Below are positions 16,522-25,380 of a DNA stretch of 28,955 nt, in pieces (positions within the stretch are counted from its first letter, which is position 1; the number at the start of each line of letters is the position of its first letter). Source of the DNA: Nitrospira sp. ST-bin4 (GTDB taxonomy: Bacteria; Nitrospirota; Nitrospiria; Nitrospirales; Nitrospiraceae); assembly GCA_002083565.1 (NCBI GenBank), contig MSXM01000030.1:1-28955 (forward strand), given 5' to 3'. The notes under the pieces were generated by a model that worked only from the letters and a program-made list of their open reading frames with translations, was not told the DNA's origin and made no database searches. Position numbers and translations under genes: made by a program.

Positions 16522-16596
16522 CGTCGGGGGAAAAAGAGCATAGAGTGCGCGGCTATGAAACTACCAGCACGTGTGCCATGCGAGGGGAGGCAGCCC

Positions 16597-19290
16597 ATGA
16601 CGGATCGAGACACCAGCCGGCAGCGAGATGTTGTGGCTGAATCAAAGGCGCGGGAACATCTGACTGGCCGGTGGCGCCGGTTTTTCGCGAGACTCTGCAT
16701 CATCGGAGCGGCGCTGGCCCTGCTGGCTACGAGTGTGTTGTCAAGCAGTGCGGGCGATATCAGCTACGTCTACGACAACCTCGGTCGTGTCATCGCCGTC
16801 ATTGATCCGGCCACCGACACCGCAGTGTATGCGTATGATTCGGTCGGCAATCTCACCGGCATCACGCGGCAAACGTCGTCGACGCTCGCCATCTTTCAAT
16901 TCACGCCGGACAAGGGCCCTGTCGGCACGAGTGTCACGATTTACGGGACCGGCTTCAGCGCCACGCCTGCCAGCAACACCGTGAAGTTCAACGGCACGAC
17001 GGCCACCGTGCTGACCGCCTCGACCACGGTCTTGACCACCACCGTTCCGTCTGGAGCGACCGCCGGGACCATCAGTGTGACAGTGGCCGGCACTACGGCC
17101 ACGAGCACGGCGACCTTTACCGTGGGGACTGCGGGCGCCCCCACGCTGTCCAGCGTGAGTCCCGGCGTCGGCAATTATGGCGATACGGTGACCCTGACCG
17201 GGACGAATTACGACACCACCCTGATCAATAATCGCGTGGCCTTTACCGCGGCCATCGGGGCCGTGGCCACGGCCAGCAGCACGAGCCTCACCGTGCCGGT
17301 TCCGGCAAGCGCTCAAACCGGCCCGATTTCCGTCTCCACGACAAAGGGCAAGGCTACGAGTAGCACCGAGTTCTATGTGGCCCCACCGGGCGTGACGGCG
17401 GCGGACATTCAATATACAGGGCGGATCACGGTCAACGGCGCGACCGTCGCCGCCTCCATCACCACGGCAAACAAGAATGGCCTCATGGTGTTTGACGGGA
17501 TCGCGGGTCAACGGATCAACATTGGATTCAATAGTGTCACGGTCACCCAGTTTGCCGCCCGTGTGTACCGGCCAGATGGCGCGTCGCTGACGACTGCAAC
17601 GACCTTCAGCACTGCAGGCGGCAGTATAGATGTCGGGCTGCTCCCTACGACCGGCACCTATACTATCGTTCTCGATCCTGTGAGCACCTACACCGGCAAC
17701 GTGACCGTTACGGTCTCGACCGAGTTAACCGGGAATATTACACCCGGTGGTGCAGCCGTGCCGATCTCCATCAGTCGGATTGGTCAGAACGCGCGCTATC
17801 TCTTCACCGGCTCTGCCGGCGGCACGGTAAGTCTCCAGCTGAGCAGCGTGACCATCACCACGGGCTCTGTCTCCATCATCAAACCGGACGGCACGAACCT
17901 CGTCGCGCCGACATCGTTTGGCACTGGCGGTGGTGTTCTGGATAGCCAGGTACTGCCCGCCTCCGGGACCTATGCCATCCTGGTGGATCCATCCAGCACC
18001 TATACCGGGAGCGTGACGCTCACGCTCTATAACCAGCCGGATGTCACGGGGACGATCACCATCGATGGCTCGACGGTCATTCCGACTCTCACGGTGCCAG
18101 GCCAGCGGGCGCGCTATACGTTTAGCGGCACCGCCGGTCAATGGGTGAATCTGGGAGTCTCCACGGTCTCGATTACGTCCAGCACGGTCTCCATCCTCAA
18201 GCCGGATGGGACGACCTTGGTGTCGAATACCATTAGTACAGCGGGCGGCAGCGTGGATCCCACGACCGCGCTCCCGACGACCGGGACCTACACGATCGTC
18301 GTGGATCCCACGAGCACCTACACCGGCAGCATGACGCTGACGCTCTCGTCGGTGCTCACCGGGTCGGTCACATTGGATGGTGGAGGGGTGGCCGTGAGTC
18401 TCACTCGCATCGGCCAGACCGCCCGCTATACGTTTAGCGGCACCACCGGCCAGTGGGTGAGTCTTGGCCTCACGTCGGTAACGATCACCAGCGTAACCGT
18501 CACGCTTGTGAAACCCGATGGCACTACTCTGGCGTCTGCCTCAGTGGGGACCGGGGGCGGGGGCCTCGAACCGTCCACGACGCTCCCGGCCACAGGCACC
18601 TACACCATCGTGGTCGATCCGGCCGGCACCTATATCGGGAATGTCACGCTGAATCTGATGTCCTATCTCACCGGGTCGTTGAATCTGGATGGGACGTCGA
18701 CCACCGCGACCATCTCAACAGTCGGCCAGAACGGACTCTACACGTTCAGTGGGACATCAGGGCAGTGGGTCAGCTTCGGCTTTACCAGTGTCTCGATTCC
18801 CTTTATTACGGTCTCACTCTATAAGCCGGATGGGACCTATCTCACCGGAACCTCAATCGGGACGGCCGGTGGGAGTCTGGATCTGACGGCGGCCTTGCCT
18901 GCTACCGGCACCTACACGCTCGTGGTCAATCCTTCTGGAGCCTATACTGGGGCGGCGACGCTCACGCTCTCATCGGAGGTGACCGGGTCTGTGCTGATCA
19001 ATGATCCCGCGACCGGGATCACCATCAGCCGGGCTGGCCAGAACGGGCGCTATACGTTCGCCGGCACGGCGAGCCAACAAGTGACAGTGAAGGTCACGGG
19101 TAATACCCTCGGCAGCACCACCGTCTATCTCTATACGCCCAGCGGGAGCTATCAGACCGGGACGACGAACTCGGCGGCGAGCTTCAACCTCTCCACCGTG
19201 ACGCTCGCCACCACCGGGACCTATACCGTCACGATCAATCCCACCACGACTGCCACCGGCAGTCTTAACCTCCAGGTGACCAACCCATGA
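16597..19290 (+). CDS. Secreted YD/TIG protein with six PPC-like repeats
   Basis: 897 aa. ATG 16597 was chosen because GGAGG (16586-16590) lies six bases upstream; ATG 16555 lacks such a site. The signal peptide/anchor is at about 29-53 (FARLCIIGAALALLATSVLS). One or two YD repeats follow (ISYVYDNLGRVIAVIDPATD, YAYDSVGNLTGI; 54-92), then two IPT/TIG immunoglobulin-like domains (about 98-180 and 182-265). From about residue 270 to the end there are six repeats of about 105 aa, each ending in a G-T-Y-T-I/L-V-x-D/N-P segment and a beta strand, resembling bacterial pre-peptidase C-terminal (PPC) domains. No enzyme motif is seen. Its stop overlaps the Rhs start (ATGA), so the two proteins are made together and may form one surface complex. 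Confidence 0.85.
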   Translation: MTDRDTSRQRDVVAESKAREHLTGRWRRFFARLCIIGAALALLATSVLSSSAGDISYVYDNLGRVIAVIDPATDTAVYAYDSVGNLTGITRQTSSTLAIFQFTPDKGPVGTSVTIYGTGFSATPASNTVKFNGTTATVLTASTTVLTTTVPSGATAGTISVTVAGTTATSTATFTVGTAGAPTLSSVSPGVGNYGDTVTLTGTNYDTTLINNRVAFTAAIGAVATASSTSLTVPVPASAQTGPISVSTTKGKATSSTEFYVAPPGVTAADIQYTGRITVNGATVAASITTANKNGLMVFDGIAGQRINIGFNSVTVTQFAARVYRPDGASLTTATTFSTAGGSIDVGLLPTTGTYTIVLDPVSTYTGNVTVTVSTELTGNITPGGAAVPISISRIGQNARYLFTGSAGGTVSLQLSSVTITTGSVSIIKPDGTNLVAPTSFGTGGGVLDSQVLPASGTYAILVDPSSTYTGSVTLTLYNQPDVTGTITIDGSTVIPTLTVPGQRARYTFSGTAGQWVNLGVSTVSITSSTVSILKPDGTTLVSNTISTAGGSVDPTTALPTTGTYTIVVDPTSTYTGSMTLTLSSVLTGSVTLDGGGVAVSLTRIGQTARYTFSGTTGQWVSLGLTSVTITSVTVTLVKPDGTTLASASVGTGGGGLEPSTTLPATGTYTIVVDPAGTYIGNVTLNLMSYLTGSLNLDGTSTTATISTVGQNGLYTFSGTSGQWVSFGFTSVSIPFITVSLYKPDGTYLTGTSIGTAGGSLDLTAALPATGTYTLVVNPSGAYTGAATLTLSSEVTGSVLINDPATGITISRAGQNGRYTFAGTASQQVTVKVTGNTLGSTTVYLYTPSGSYQTGTTNSAASFNLSTVTLATTGTYTVTINPTTTATGSLNLQVTNP
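17404..19287 (+). repeat. Six in-frame repeats of about 315 bp
   Basis: Each unit encodes a conserved core (Y-x-F-x-G-x-x-G-Q-W/x-V near its start; LPATGTYTIVVDP near its end). Successive copies are visible at the GTYT codons near 17656, 17970, 18285, 18597, 18909 and 19218. DNA identity is partial, so the repeats are old but could still recombine. Confidence 0.8.
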
Positions 19291-22200
19291 GCTACCTATT
19301 TCGACGACTCCCACATGCCGCTAGACTTGTGGTTGTGTGTTTCAGTCTGGTGCTGGCGCTCCTCCCCAACACCCGTGAGGCCTCCGGATTTACCGCTTCC
19401 GGGGGAGGGAGTGTGAACAGTATGCCGATCCAACCCGGTCTTGTTCTAACGGGAGGAATGACCACGACGGTGTATGTGGGAGGACATGCAGTCCCGTCCT
19501 CGTTTAATTCTTCCTCGTACTACGATGCCGTGGTTTGGGTAACCGCTACGACAGTGATGCCATCCGGATGGGGCGGGCCATGGATGGGGGGTATCCTTGT
19601 ACGGTGCGCGCCAGGTGCCGGTGATGCAGGGGGGTACCAAGTAAGGAATCCACTAACTGATGGGCCCATTACATCAGTATCGTGGGGGACAATCTGCTGG
19701 GCCTACGATCCTTCGTACGTGACCTACTTTCATTATGCAAATCAGGACAACGGGCCCGTCTTTCCTGACCCCCAACCGGATGAAGCGGCGAATCCTGGGA
19801 ATAGCTGTCGCGCGGGCGATCCCTGTGATACCAAGACAGGACTCTATTACCAAGAAGATACCGACATCGACGTGCCGGACGTGATGCCGATCCAATTGAC
19901 GCGGACCTATCGGACCAAGGATACGGGACGACGGGTTTTCGGTATTGGGGCGAGTCATCCCTACGATCAATATATGCTCCGGGATGATCTCTGCACCGAG
20001 GCACGGATCATCTTACCGGATGGCGCCTACATCGCTTTCCTCCGGACGAGTGGGACCAATTGTCTCGACTCGACGTTGCAGCATACGACCACGCAGACGA
20101 GCTTCTACGCCGCGACCCTGGCCTGGGACCAGAGTTACCAGCGCTACCGCTTGAAGTTCAAAGACGGCACCGAATGGCGGTTCAGTGAGTACGGATCTCT
20201 CGTGGCCATGCTAGATCGCAACGGCAACCAGCTGACATTGACCCGAGCCGCCGCCGGCGGCTTGGCTGGCAATCTGGCGAAGATCACTACGCCGAACGGC
20301 CGCTATCTCACCTTTACCTACGATGCCTCCAATCGGATTACCCAGGTTGCCGATATTCTGGGCCGCACGATCACCTATACCTACGATGCGAGTGGCCGCT
20401 TGTGGAAGGTGACCAATCCGATGAGTGGTGTGAGTGAGTACACCTACGATGCGTCCCATCGCCTGCTGACGAACAAGGAGCCGAATGGCAACACCCATGT
20501 GACCAACACCTACGATGCCAACGGACGGGTGGCGACCCAAACCCAAGCGGACAGCACGACCTATCAGTTTGCCTATACGCTGGATGGCAGCGGCAACGTC
20601 ACGCAGACTGATGTCACCGATCCACGGGGCTACGTCAAACGGTTTGTCTTCAACAGCGCAGGCCTCACGACGTCCATCACCGAGGCCTATGGGGAGGCCA
20701 TAGCCCAAACGACCACCTATGAATGGCAAGCCGGCACGAATCTGCTCTTGAGTGTGACCGATGCCTTGAGTCGCAAGACCGCCTATACTTATGATAGTAA
20801 GGGCAACGTGCTGACCGTCACGAAGCTCCATGGAACGGCCAACGCCGTCACGGCTACGTTCACCTACGAGTCCACCTATAATCAGGTGGCCACGGTGACC
20901 GATCCCCTGAGCCACACGACGACGTTTGGCTATGACAGCAAGGGGAATCTCACGACGATTACCAACGCGTTGAACAAGACCACCACGCTCACGGTGAACG
21001 CCCAAGGCCAGCCGCTCACGATTACCGATCCCCTCAACAACGTGACCACATTCACTTACGAGGTGGGCGATCTGGTCAAGGTGAAAGATCCGTTGAATCG
21101 CGAAACGCAGCGCATTCTGGATGCAGCGGGGCGGCTGAGGAATCTCACGAACCCACTCGGCCAGCAGACCCTCTATCAGCCCGATGCCCTCGACCGCATC
21201 ACGCAGCTGACCGATGCGATCAACGGCAATACCGCCTTCACCTACGACGCCAACAGCAATCTGCTCACGGTGACCGATGCGAAGTCCCAGCAGACGGTGT
21301 ATACCTATTCCAATATGAATCGGACGAGCACCCGCAAAGACCCGCTGGTCAACACCGAGACCTACACCTACGATAACAACGGCAATGTGGCCACGGTCAC
21401 GGATCGCAAGAGCCAGGTCACGACCAATACGTACGATGCGTTGAATCGGAGAACCAAGGCCACGTATCACGACAGCACTTCGACCAATTACACCTATGAT
21501 GCGGGCAATCGGATCACGCAGGTGCAGGAGAAAGATTCCGGGGGGACGGTGACGGCCACGATCTCCCGCACCTATGACGGATTGGATCGGCTGACGCAGG
21601 AAGTGACTCCGCAAGGGCAGATCGACTATGCGTATGACAATGCGAGCCGCCGGACGAGTCTGACGGTGGCGGGTCAAACGGCGGTCACCTACACCTACGA
21701 CAATGCCAATCGGCTGACGCAGATCGCGCAAGGGAGCGCCACCGTCACACTGGCCTATGACGATGCGGATCGTAGAACCAGTCTGACCTATCCCAACGGC
21801 AACAAGATCGAATACGCCTACAACGCGGCAAGCGAGTTGACGACTCTGACGTACAAATCCGGCTCCACCACCATTGGGGATCTGACCTACACCTACGATG
21901 CGGCGGGGAATCGAATTAAGACCGGCGGCTCCTTTGCCAGAAGCGGGCTTCCTCCCGCGCTCACCACGGTCAGTTATAATTCGAATAACCAACAGACGAC
22001 TTTTGGCTCGAATACCATTACGTATGACCTCAACGGCAACCTGGCCACGGTCAATGATGGCAGCGACACCACCACCTATACGTGGAACGTCAGGAATCAA
22101 CTGACCGGGATCAGCAACACCGGCTTCGCCGCCACCTTTACCTATGACAGTTTCGGCAGACGCACGGGCCGGACCGTCCAGGGCACGACGACGAATTATG

Positions 22201-23027
22201 TCTACGACGGGCTCAATCCTGTACAGGAGAAGTCAGGAAGCACGGTAACGGCCAACCTGCTCACCGGCTTGGGAATCGACGAGTTTTTCCAGCGAACAGA
22301 CGGGGTTGGGAGCCGCGCCCTGCTGACCGATGCCCTCGGCTCAACCATTGCATTAGGGGATAGCAGCGGGACGTTGCAGACGCAGTACACATATGAGCCA
22401 TTCGGCTATACGACCGAATCCGGCTCCGCGAGCACGAGCAGCTATAAATACACAGGCCGGGAAGATGATGGCGCCGGACTCTACTACTACCGGGCTCGGT
22501 ATTATCATCCGCGCTTGCAGCGGTTTATTGCGGAGGATCCGATTGGGTTTAGGGGTGGAGATACAAATCTGTACCGAAATGTTGGCGGCAACCCGCTTAT
22601 GTGGCGTGATCCTCTGGGTCACTTCGCAATGGTACTCCCTCTTGTACCCCCGTTGGTTGATGCTGGTATTGCGGTAGGTGGTATCATTGCCGGAGGGATT
22701 GTTGGGCAGATAATATCAAATGTCATTAATTCGCAAGGTAGCTCTAGTGTCCCAGATTTACCAACCGACATTGTCGGGAATAATCGACGGCCAAGTTCCG
22801 GTAAAACAGTGAATACGGATTTGCCTGCAGATAGGTTCCCAGGCACTGTTGACGATTTGACTGGAGGGAATACGACGGTTGATCCCGATGGGCGTCAAGT
22901 TTGCCCAAATGGAGTTCGAGTGCGCCCTGGAAAGTCTGGACAGGGGCCTAGGATAAGCATTCCAGCAAATGGACCGAAACCACCTGAAACCATTCATTTT
23001 CCGCCAGGGACGGTATGGCCATGGTGA
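19287..23027 (+). CDS. Complete Rhs/YD-repeat protein with variable C-terminal tip
   Basis: 1246 aa, ATG overlapping the previous stop. A Sec-type signal peptide (about 11-33, ARLVVVCFSLVLALLPNT) is followed by a unique N-terminal domain. Next comes the DUF6531-like start of the Rhs shell (GDPCDTKTGLYYQEDTDIDV, then PIQLTRTYRT; about 180-215). YD repeats fill about 300-1050. The core ends with YYYRARYYHPRLQRFIAEDP (about 1070-1089) and NPLMWRDPLGHF (about 1100-1112). The remaining 135 residues are the variable tip: a hydrophobic Gly/Ile stretch, then RFPGTVDDLTGGNTTVDPDG, GVRVRPGKSGQGPRISIPA and ETIHFPPG. That tail looks like a small nuclease-type polymorphic toxin domain, but I cannot name it with confidence. 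A toxin fits the overlapping small gene downstream. Confidence 0.92.
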   Translation: MSYLFRRLPHAARLVVVCFSLVLALLPNTREASGFTASGGGSVNSMPIQPGLVLTGGMTTTVYVGGHAVPSSFNSSSYYDAVVWVTATTVMPSGWGGPWMGGILVRCAPGAGDAGGYQVRNPLTDGPITSVSWGTICWAYDPSYVTYFHYANQDNGPVFPDPQPDEAANPGNSCRAGDPCDTKTGLYYQEDTDIDVPDVMPIQLTRTYRTKDTGRRVFGIGASHPYDQYMLRDDLCTEARIILPDGAYIAFLRTSGTNCLDSTLQHTTTQTSFYAATLAWDQSYQRYRLKFKDGTEWRFSEYGSLVAMLDRNGNQLTLTRAAAGGLAGNLAKITTPNGRYLTFTYDASNRITQVADILGRTITYTYDASGRLWKVTNPMSGVSEYTYDASHRLLTNKEPNGNTHVTNTYDANGRVATQTQADSTTYQFAYTLDGSGNVTQTDVTDPRGYVKRFVFNSAGLTTSITEAYGEAIAQTTTYEWQAGTNLLLSVTDALSRKTAYTYDSKGNVLTVTKLHGTANAVTATFTYESTYNQVATVTDPLSHTTTFGYDSKGNLTTITNALNKTTTLTVNAQGQPLTITDPLNNVTTFTYEVGDLVKVKDPLNRETQRILDAAGRLRNLTNPLGQQTLYQPDALDRITQLTDAINGNTAFTYDANSNLLTVTDAKSQQTVYTYSNMNRTSTRKDPLVNTETYTYDNNGNVATVTDRKSQVTTNTYDALNRRTKATYHDSTSTNYTYDAGNRITQVQEKDSGGTVTATISRTYDGLDRLTQEVTPQGQIDYAYDNASRRTSLTVAGQTAVTYTYDNANRLTQIAQGSATVTLAYDDADRRTSLTYPNGNKIEYAYNAASELTTLTYKSGSTTIGDLTYTYDAAGNRIKTGGSFARSGLPPALTTVSYNSNNQQTTFGSNTITYDLNGNLATVNDGSDTTTYTWNVRNQLTGISNTGFAATFTYDSFGRRTGRTVQGTTTNYVYDGLNPVQEKSGSTVTANLLTGLGIDEFFQRTDGVGSRALLTDALGSTIALGDSSGTLQTQYTYEPFGYTTESGSASTSSYKYTGREDDGAGLYYYRARYYHPRLQRFIAEDPIGFRGGDTNLYRNVGGNPLMWRDPLGHFAMVLPLVPPLVDAGIAVGGIIAGGIVGQIISNVINSQGSSSVPDLPTDIVGNNRRPSSGKTVNTDLPADRFPGTVDDLTGGNTTVDPDGRQVCPNGVRVRPGKSGQGPRISIPANGPKPPETIHFPPGTVWPW

Positions 23028-23647
23028 AATCAGCGCTGTTTATTCCAAATGAGGATGATCTTGTCTGCTTGGGGCGGATTCATGGGCAAGCACGCGTGTT
23101 TCAGCAGCGTTTTGAGCAAGAGGTACTCAATCGGGTTCTGAATCGGGTTCTGATCGTTGCGGATGATGGCAATGCCGTTTGCATAGCTTCGGACTATGGA
23201 GATGTCGAGTTCAAGTTTGAATGCTTTAGCCTCAAAGTCTTTCCAAGCACGCTCGATTCATGGAACGCGACCTCTGAGATATGTCAGTTTGGTAATTGGC
23301 ATTCAATAAAGTGTCTTTTCCGCTTTGAATACCTACGACCTGCGACTAGTGGGGAGATTCCTAGTTCCTGGGAGCAGATTGTCCAAAAGCGAGGGAAGCA
23401 GAGTGAGGTTTCTGGGGATGCAACGGCGATAGGTTGCGCGCTTGTTGGAATAGTGTTTTGGAACTCAGTAAGCCGGTGTCCCGCCATGTTAGTCGCGAAC
23501 GATGACAATGCCGACGATCCGACGGCCCTCCAAGTGCGCCAAGAGCAGAAAACAATCGAATTATTCATGAGCACGTGCGAAGTCGTTAATCTCGAAGAGG
23601 TTCCAAGCTGGACAAGAGAAGTACGTGCTTGGCTGAAGGCGCGATAG
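23015..23647 (+). CDS. Unknown protein, candidate immunity protein for the Rhs tip
   Basis: 210 aa, overlapping the Rhs 3' end by 13 bp; ATG 23021 is an alternative start. No signal peptide or membrane segment is seen, so it is probably cytoplasmic. It is mixed alpha/beta and acidic, with no family I recognise. A 12-bp tandem duplication near 23128-23151 (AATCGGGTTCTG twice) repeats the residues NRVL. A small cytoplasmic gene directly overlapping an Rhs toxin tip is the classic position of the cognate immunity gene, and that context is the only basis for the role. Confidence 0.6.
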   Translation: MAMVKSALFIPNEDDLVCLGRIHGQARVFQQRFEQEVLNRVLNRVLIVADDGNAVCIASDYGDVEFKFECFSLKVFPSTLDSWNATSEICQFGNWHSIKCLFRFEYLRPATSGEIPSSWEQIVQKRGKQSEVSGDATAIGCALVGIVFWNSVSRCPAMLVANDDNADDPTALQVRQEQKTIELFMSTCEVVNLEEVPSWTREVRAWLKAR

Positions 23648-24157
23648 TTTATTTGCGGGCGTAGAAGAGTAGAGTGTGGGTCGACAAAAGGGGTCGCCTA
23701 TCTCGAAGGCTCTGGTCAAGAGGGCACAGTCCATCGTGTCCTCCGTCTTCTCTGAACTGGGCAGGTGTTCAGATCACGTGGTCTCTCGCTCTGCCGCTCG
23801 TGTGACGTCGTCGCATCCCGGTTGTCCTCGTCAGTTGTATCAGCTCTGATCTGAGCCGCACCAGTCACCCATCAGGATCAAGGCATCGGAGCGATCCCCA
23901 TGAAGGCGCGACTCCAGCCCCTGGCACTCCGTGCCCCAGACAACCGTTGCTTCCCGGTCGTGTCCACCGTATACAGCCACAGGATGTCTGGCTGCCAGCT
24001 TGTTGGGGCCAACCCCGTCATGGCTCACGGCCGAGGCGTCTCAGTCCCCACGCAGTGGCGAGGGAGAGAACGGGGTGAAGGCTGAGGCTAATCGGGAGTA
24101 CGGGGTGTGGCCCCAACCCCTTTGCGAGCTCCCAGCTCCACCCTCACCTGGTCACTG

Positions 24158-24320
24158 TCAGCCGAAGGTGTGGGACACATCGAACGGAACCTGCTTGCGC
24201 AACATGTGATAGCAGGCCCGCGCCAGTTTATGTGCCACGACCTTCAAGGCAACGAACGGATGCGTCCGCGCCTGTTTGCGCTGATAGAAATTCCGGATCG
24301 GGGCCTCAAGCGAATGGCGA
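24158..24320 (-). pseudogene. IS110-family transposase, C-terminal fragment
   Basis: The minus-strand frame ending at TGA 24160-24158 reads IRNFYQRKQARTHPFVALKV then VAHKLARACYHMLRKQVPFD. This is the characteristic C-terminal end of IS110/IS1111 transposases (AxKAVAHKLARAxYxMLRxxxPFD). Only about 55 residues remain; the DEDD catalytic domain and most of the protein are missing. Confidence 0.8.
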
Positions 24321-24374
24321 AGTGCCCAACGGTCGCAAACTGTCAGCACCGATGGTATAAGTCAGCAAATCACC

Positions 24375-24690
24375 GAGCTTCAGAAACAGATTGGCCAGCA
24401 CCAGGATCACATCGTGGGATCGGATCCCGCAGGCCACGGCTGAGGCCAGAGACTCGCGGGTGTACTCATCGAGAATAGTGAGAATTCGAAAGGGCCGACC
24501 GTCGCGCGTCCGCTCTCCAGCGAAGTCATAGGATCAGATGTGATGGCAGTACGCAGGCCGCAGCTGGAGGCACGTTCCATCTGCTCGCCACAGTCGGGCG
24601 CGCTTCGGCTGCATCTGAGGCACTTTCAGGCCTTCGTGCCTCCAGCGCATATACACAGCATCTTCCCCCCGCCCTAGCCCTCGCGCCTCG
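24375..24690 (-). pseudogene. IS3-family transposase (OrfB) fragment with nonsense codon
   Basis: The minus strand reads YMRWRHEGLKVPQMQPKRAR, then LWRADGTCLQLRPAYCHHI, a TGA stop (24536-24534), SYDFAGERTRDGRPFRILTI and LDEYTRESLA. In IS3 OrfB the stop position is a Trp (W-SYDF), so TGG has become TGA. The first catalytic Asp region (SYDF) and the LDEYTRE segment are present, but the second Asp and the Glu of the DDE triad are lost where the relic meets the IS110 fragment. Confidence 0.8.
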
Positions 24691-24921
24691 GGTCACAAAT
24701 TTTCAACCGGGCAGGGGTCGCCTACAAATTTCTGTGATGTGTCCGTGACACCGGCGTGACAGAAAGAAAAGATTAGACAGAAACGTTGAGAATTAATGGA
24801 ATCGTGGGCCAGAATTTCTCCTTGCGGAACTAGTCGAAAATACGAGAAACGTTGGGAAGACCGCCCCATTAAGCTTTCATGCCCGGTTTGCGAAATGTCT
24901 TCTGACGATCCCTCTCAAGGC

Positions 24922-25016
24922 TTAAACACGGGTTCAAATCCCGTTGGGACCACCACACCAACCTTCGCTTGAGCCGGTGCCTCTTTATCGTCGTTTTGAA
25001 TTTGTCGGCGCCGGAT
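24922..25016 (+). repeat. tRNA 3'-end scar, 95-bp repeat copy 1 (attachment-site-like)
   Basis: ACGGG-TTCAAAT-CCCGT followed by TGGGACC-A-CCA is the T-arm, 3' acceptor strand, discriminator and CCA of a tRNA gene. No anticodon or D-arm lies upstream, so this is not a functional tRNA. The 95-bp unit recurs at 28337-28431 with six mismatches; the first 46 bp, including all the tRNA part, are identical. Such copies usually mark integration of an island at a tRNA gene. The implied acceptor 5' strand GGTCCCA might fit tRNA-Glu (tentative). Confidence 0.85.
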
Positions 25017-25380
25017 GGAACCCACCAATATCCAAGTTATTGGGTCTTTGATCGAACCCAGGCTTGAACGCAAACTGGGGTAGCGTTCCGCTGCCACGGT
25101 GGCCAAGGTCAAAGACGCCATTCGCTTTGCGCTCGAACTGTAACGTCGTGATCCCGGATCAGATGACAGTGGGACTGCACGTGTTGGAGTGCATAGTTCA
25201 CATTAGCGCGTTGTTGGGGTAGTGAATCGTCGGAAGTGTGACATCGCAAATTCAGAATGTCCCCGATTCTCACCGCCACGAAGGGAGAGATTGCGAGGTG
25301 AAACGCGGGAAAGACACAACTGGATTGACTCCGCGTATCTGATGCGAGTGCGAAAGATTGAGAAAAGGAAGGAATGTACC
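25017..25380. other. Gene-free stretch inside the tRNA-scar islet
   Basis: No supported gene. It holds TGGGTCTTTGATCGAA at 25041-25056, a 16-bp identical copy of 25445-25460 in the broken antitoxin gene, and AAGGAAGGA (about 25366-25374) that serves as the antitoxin ribosome-binding site. Confidence 0.5.

Larger units (their letters stand above)
23689..24724. mobile_element. Mosaic of degenerate insertion sequences bounded by a 12-bp direct repeat
   Basis: AGGGGTCGCCTA occurs at 23689-23700 and again at 24713-24724. Between the copies are minus-strand relics of an IS110-family transposase C-terminus and an IS3-family OrfB. The 457 bp from 23701 to 24157 contain no credible gene and would be the noncoding end of the IS110-type element. 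Different IS families are fused without intact ends, so this is a scar of several events and is unlikely to move. Confidence 0.65.

Noticed and set aside
20211..22100. 629-codon minus-strand open frame opposite the second Rhs gene
   Set aside because: Antisense shadow of the repeated YD codons; composition is repetitive and unlike a real protein.
16597..23027. CRISPR-like repetition
   Set aside because: The repeats are in-frame protein repeats of 100 residues or YD motifs, with no constant repeat-spacer pattern.
24922..24954. Functional tRNA gene
   Set aside because: Only the T-arm, acceptor 3' strand and CCA are present; no D-arm, anticodon arm or 5' acceptor strand upstream.
24915..25121. 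Minus-strand frame ending VVVPTGFEPVFKP
   Set aside because: This peptide is the known artefact of translating the reverse strand of a tRNA 3' end; the same holds for WWSQRDLNPCLKM at 28263-28550.
25064..25143. Possible HicB-like peptide (ATVAKVKDAIRFALEL)
   Set aside because: Too short and broken by stops; resemblance not specific.
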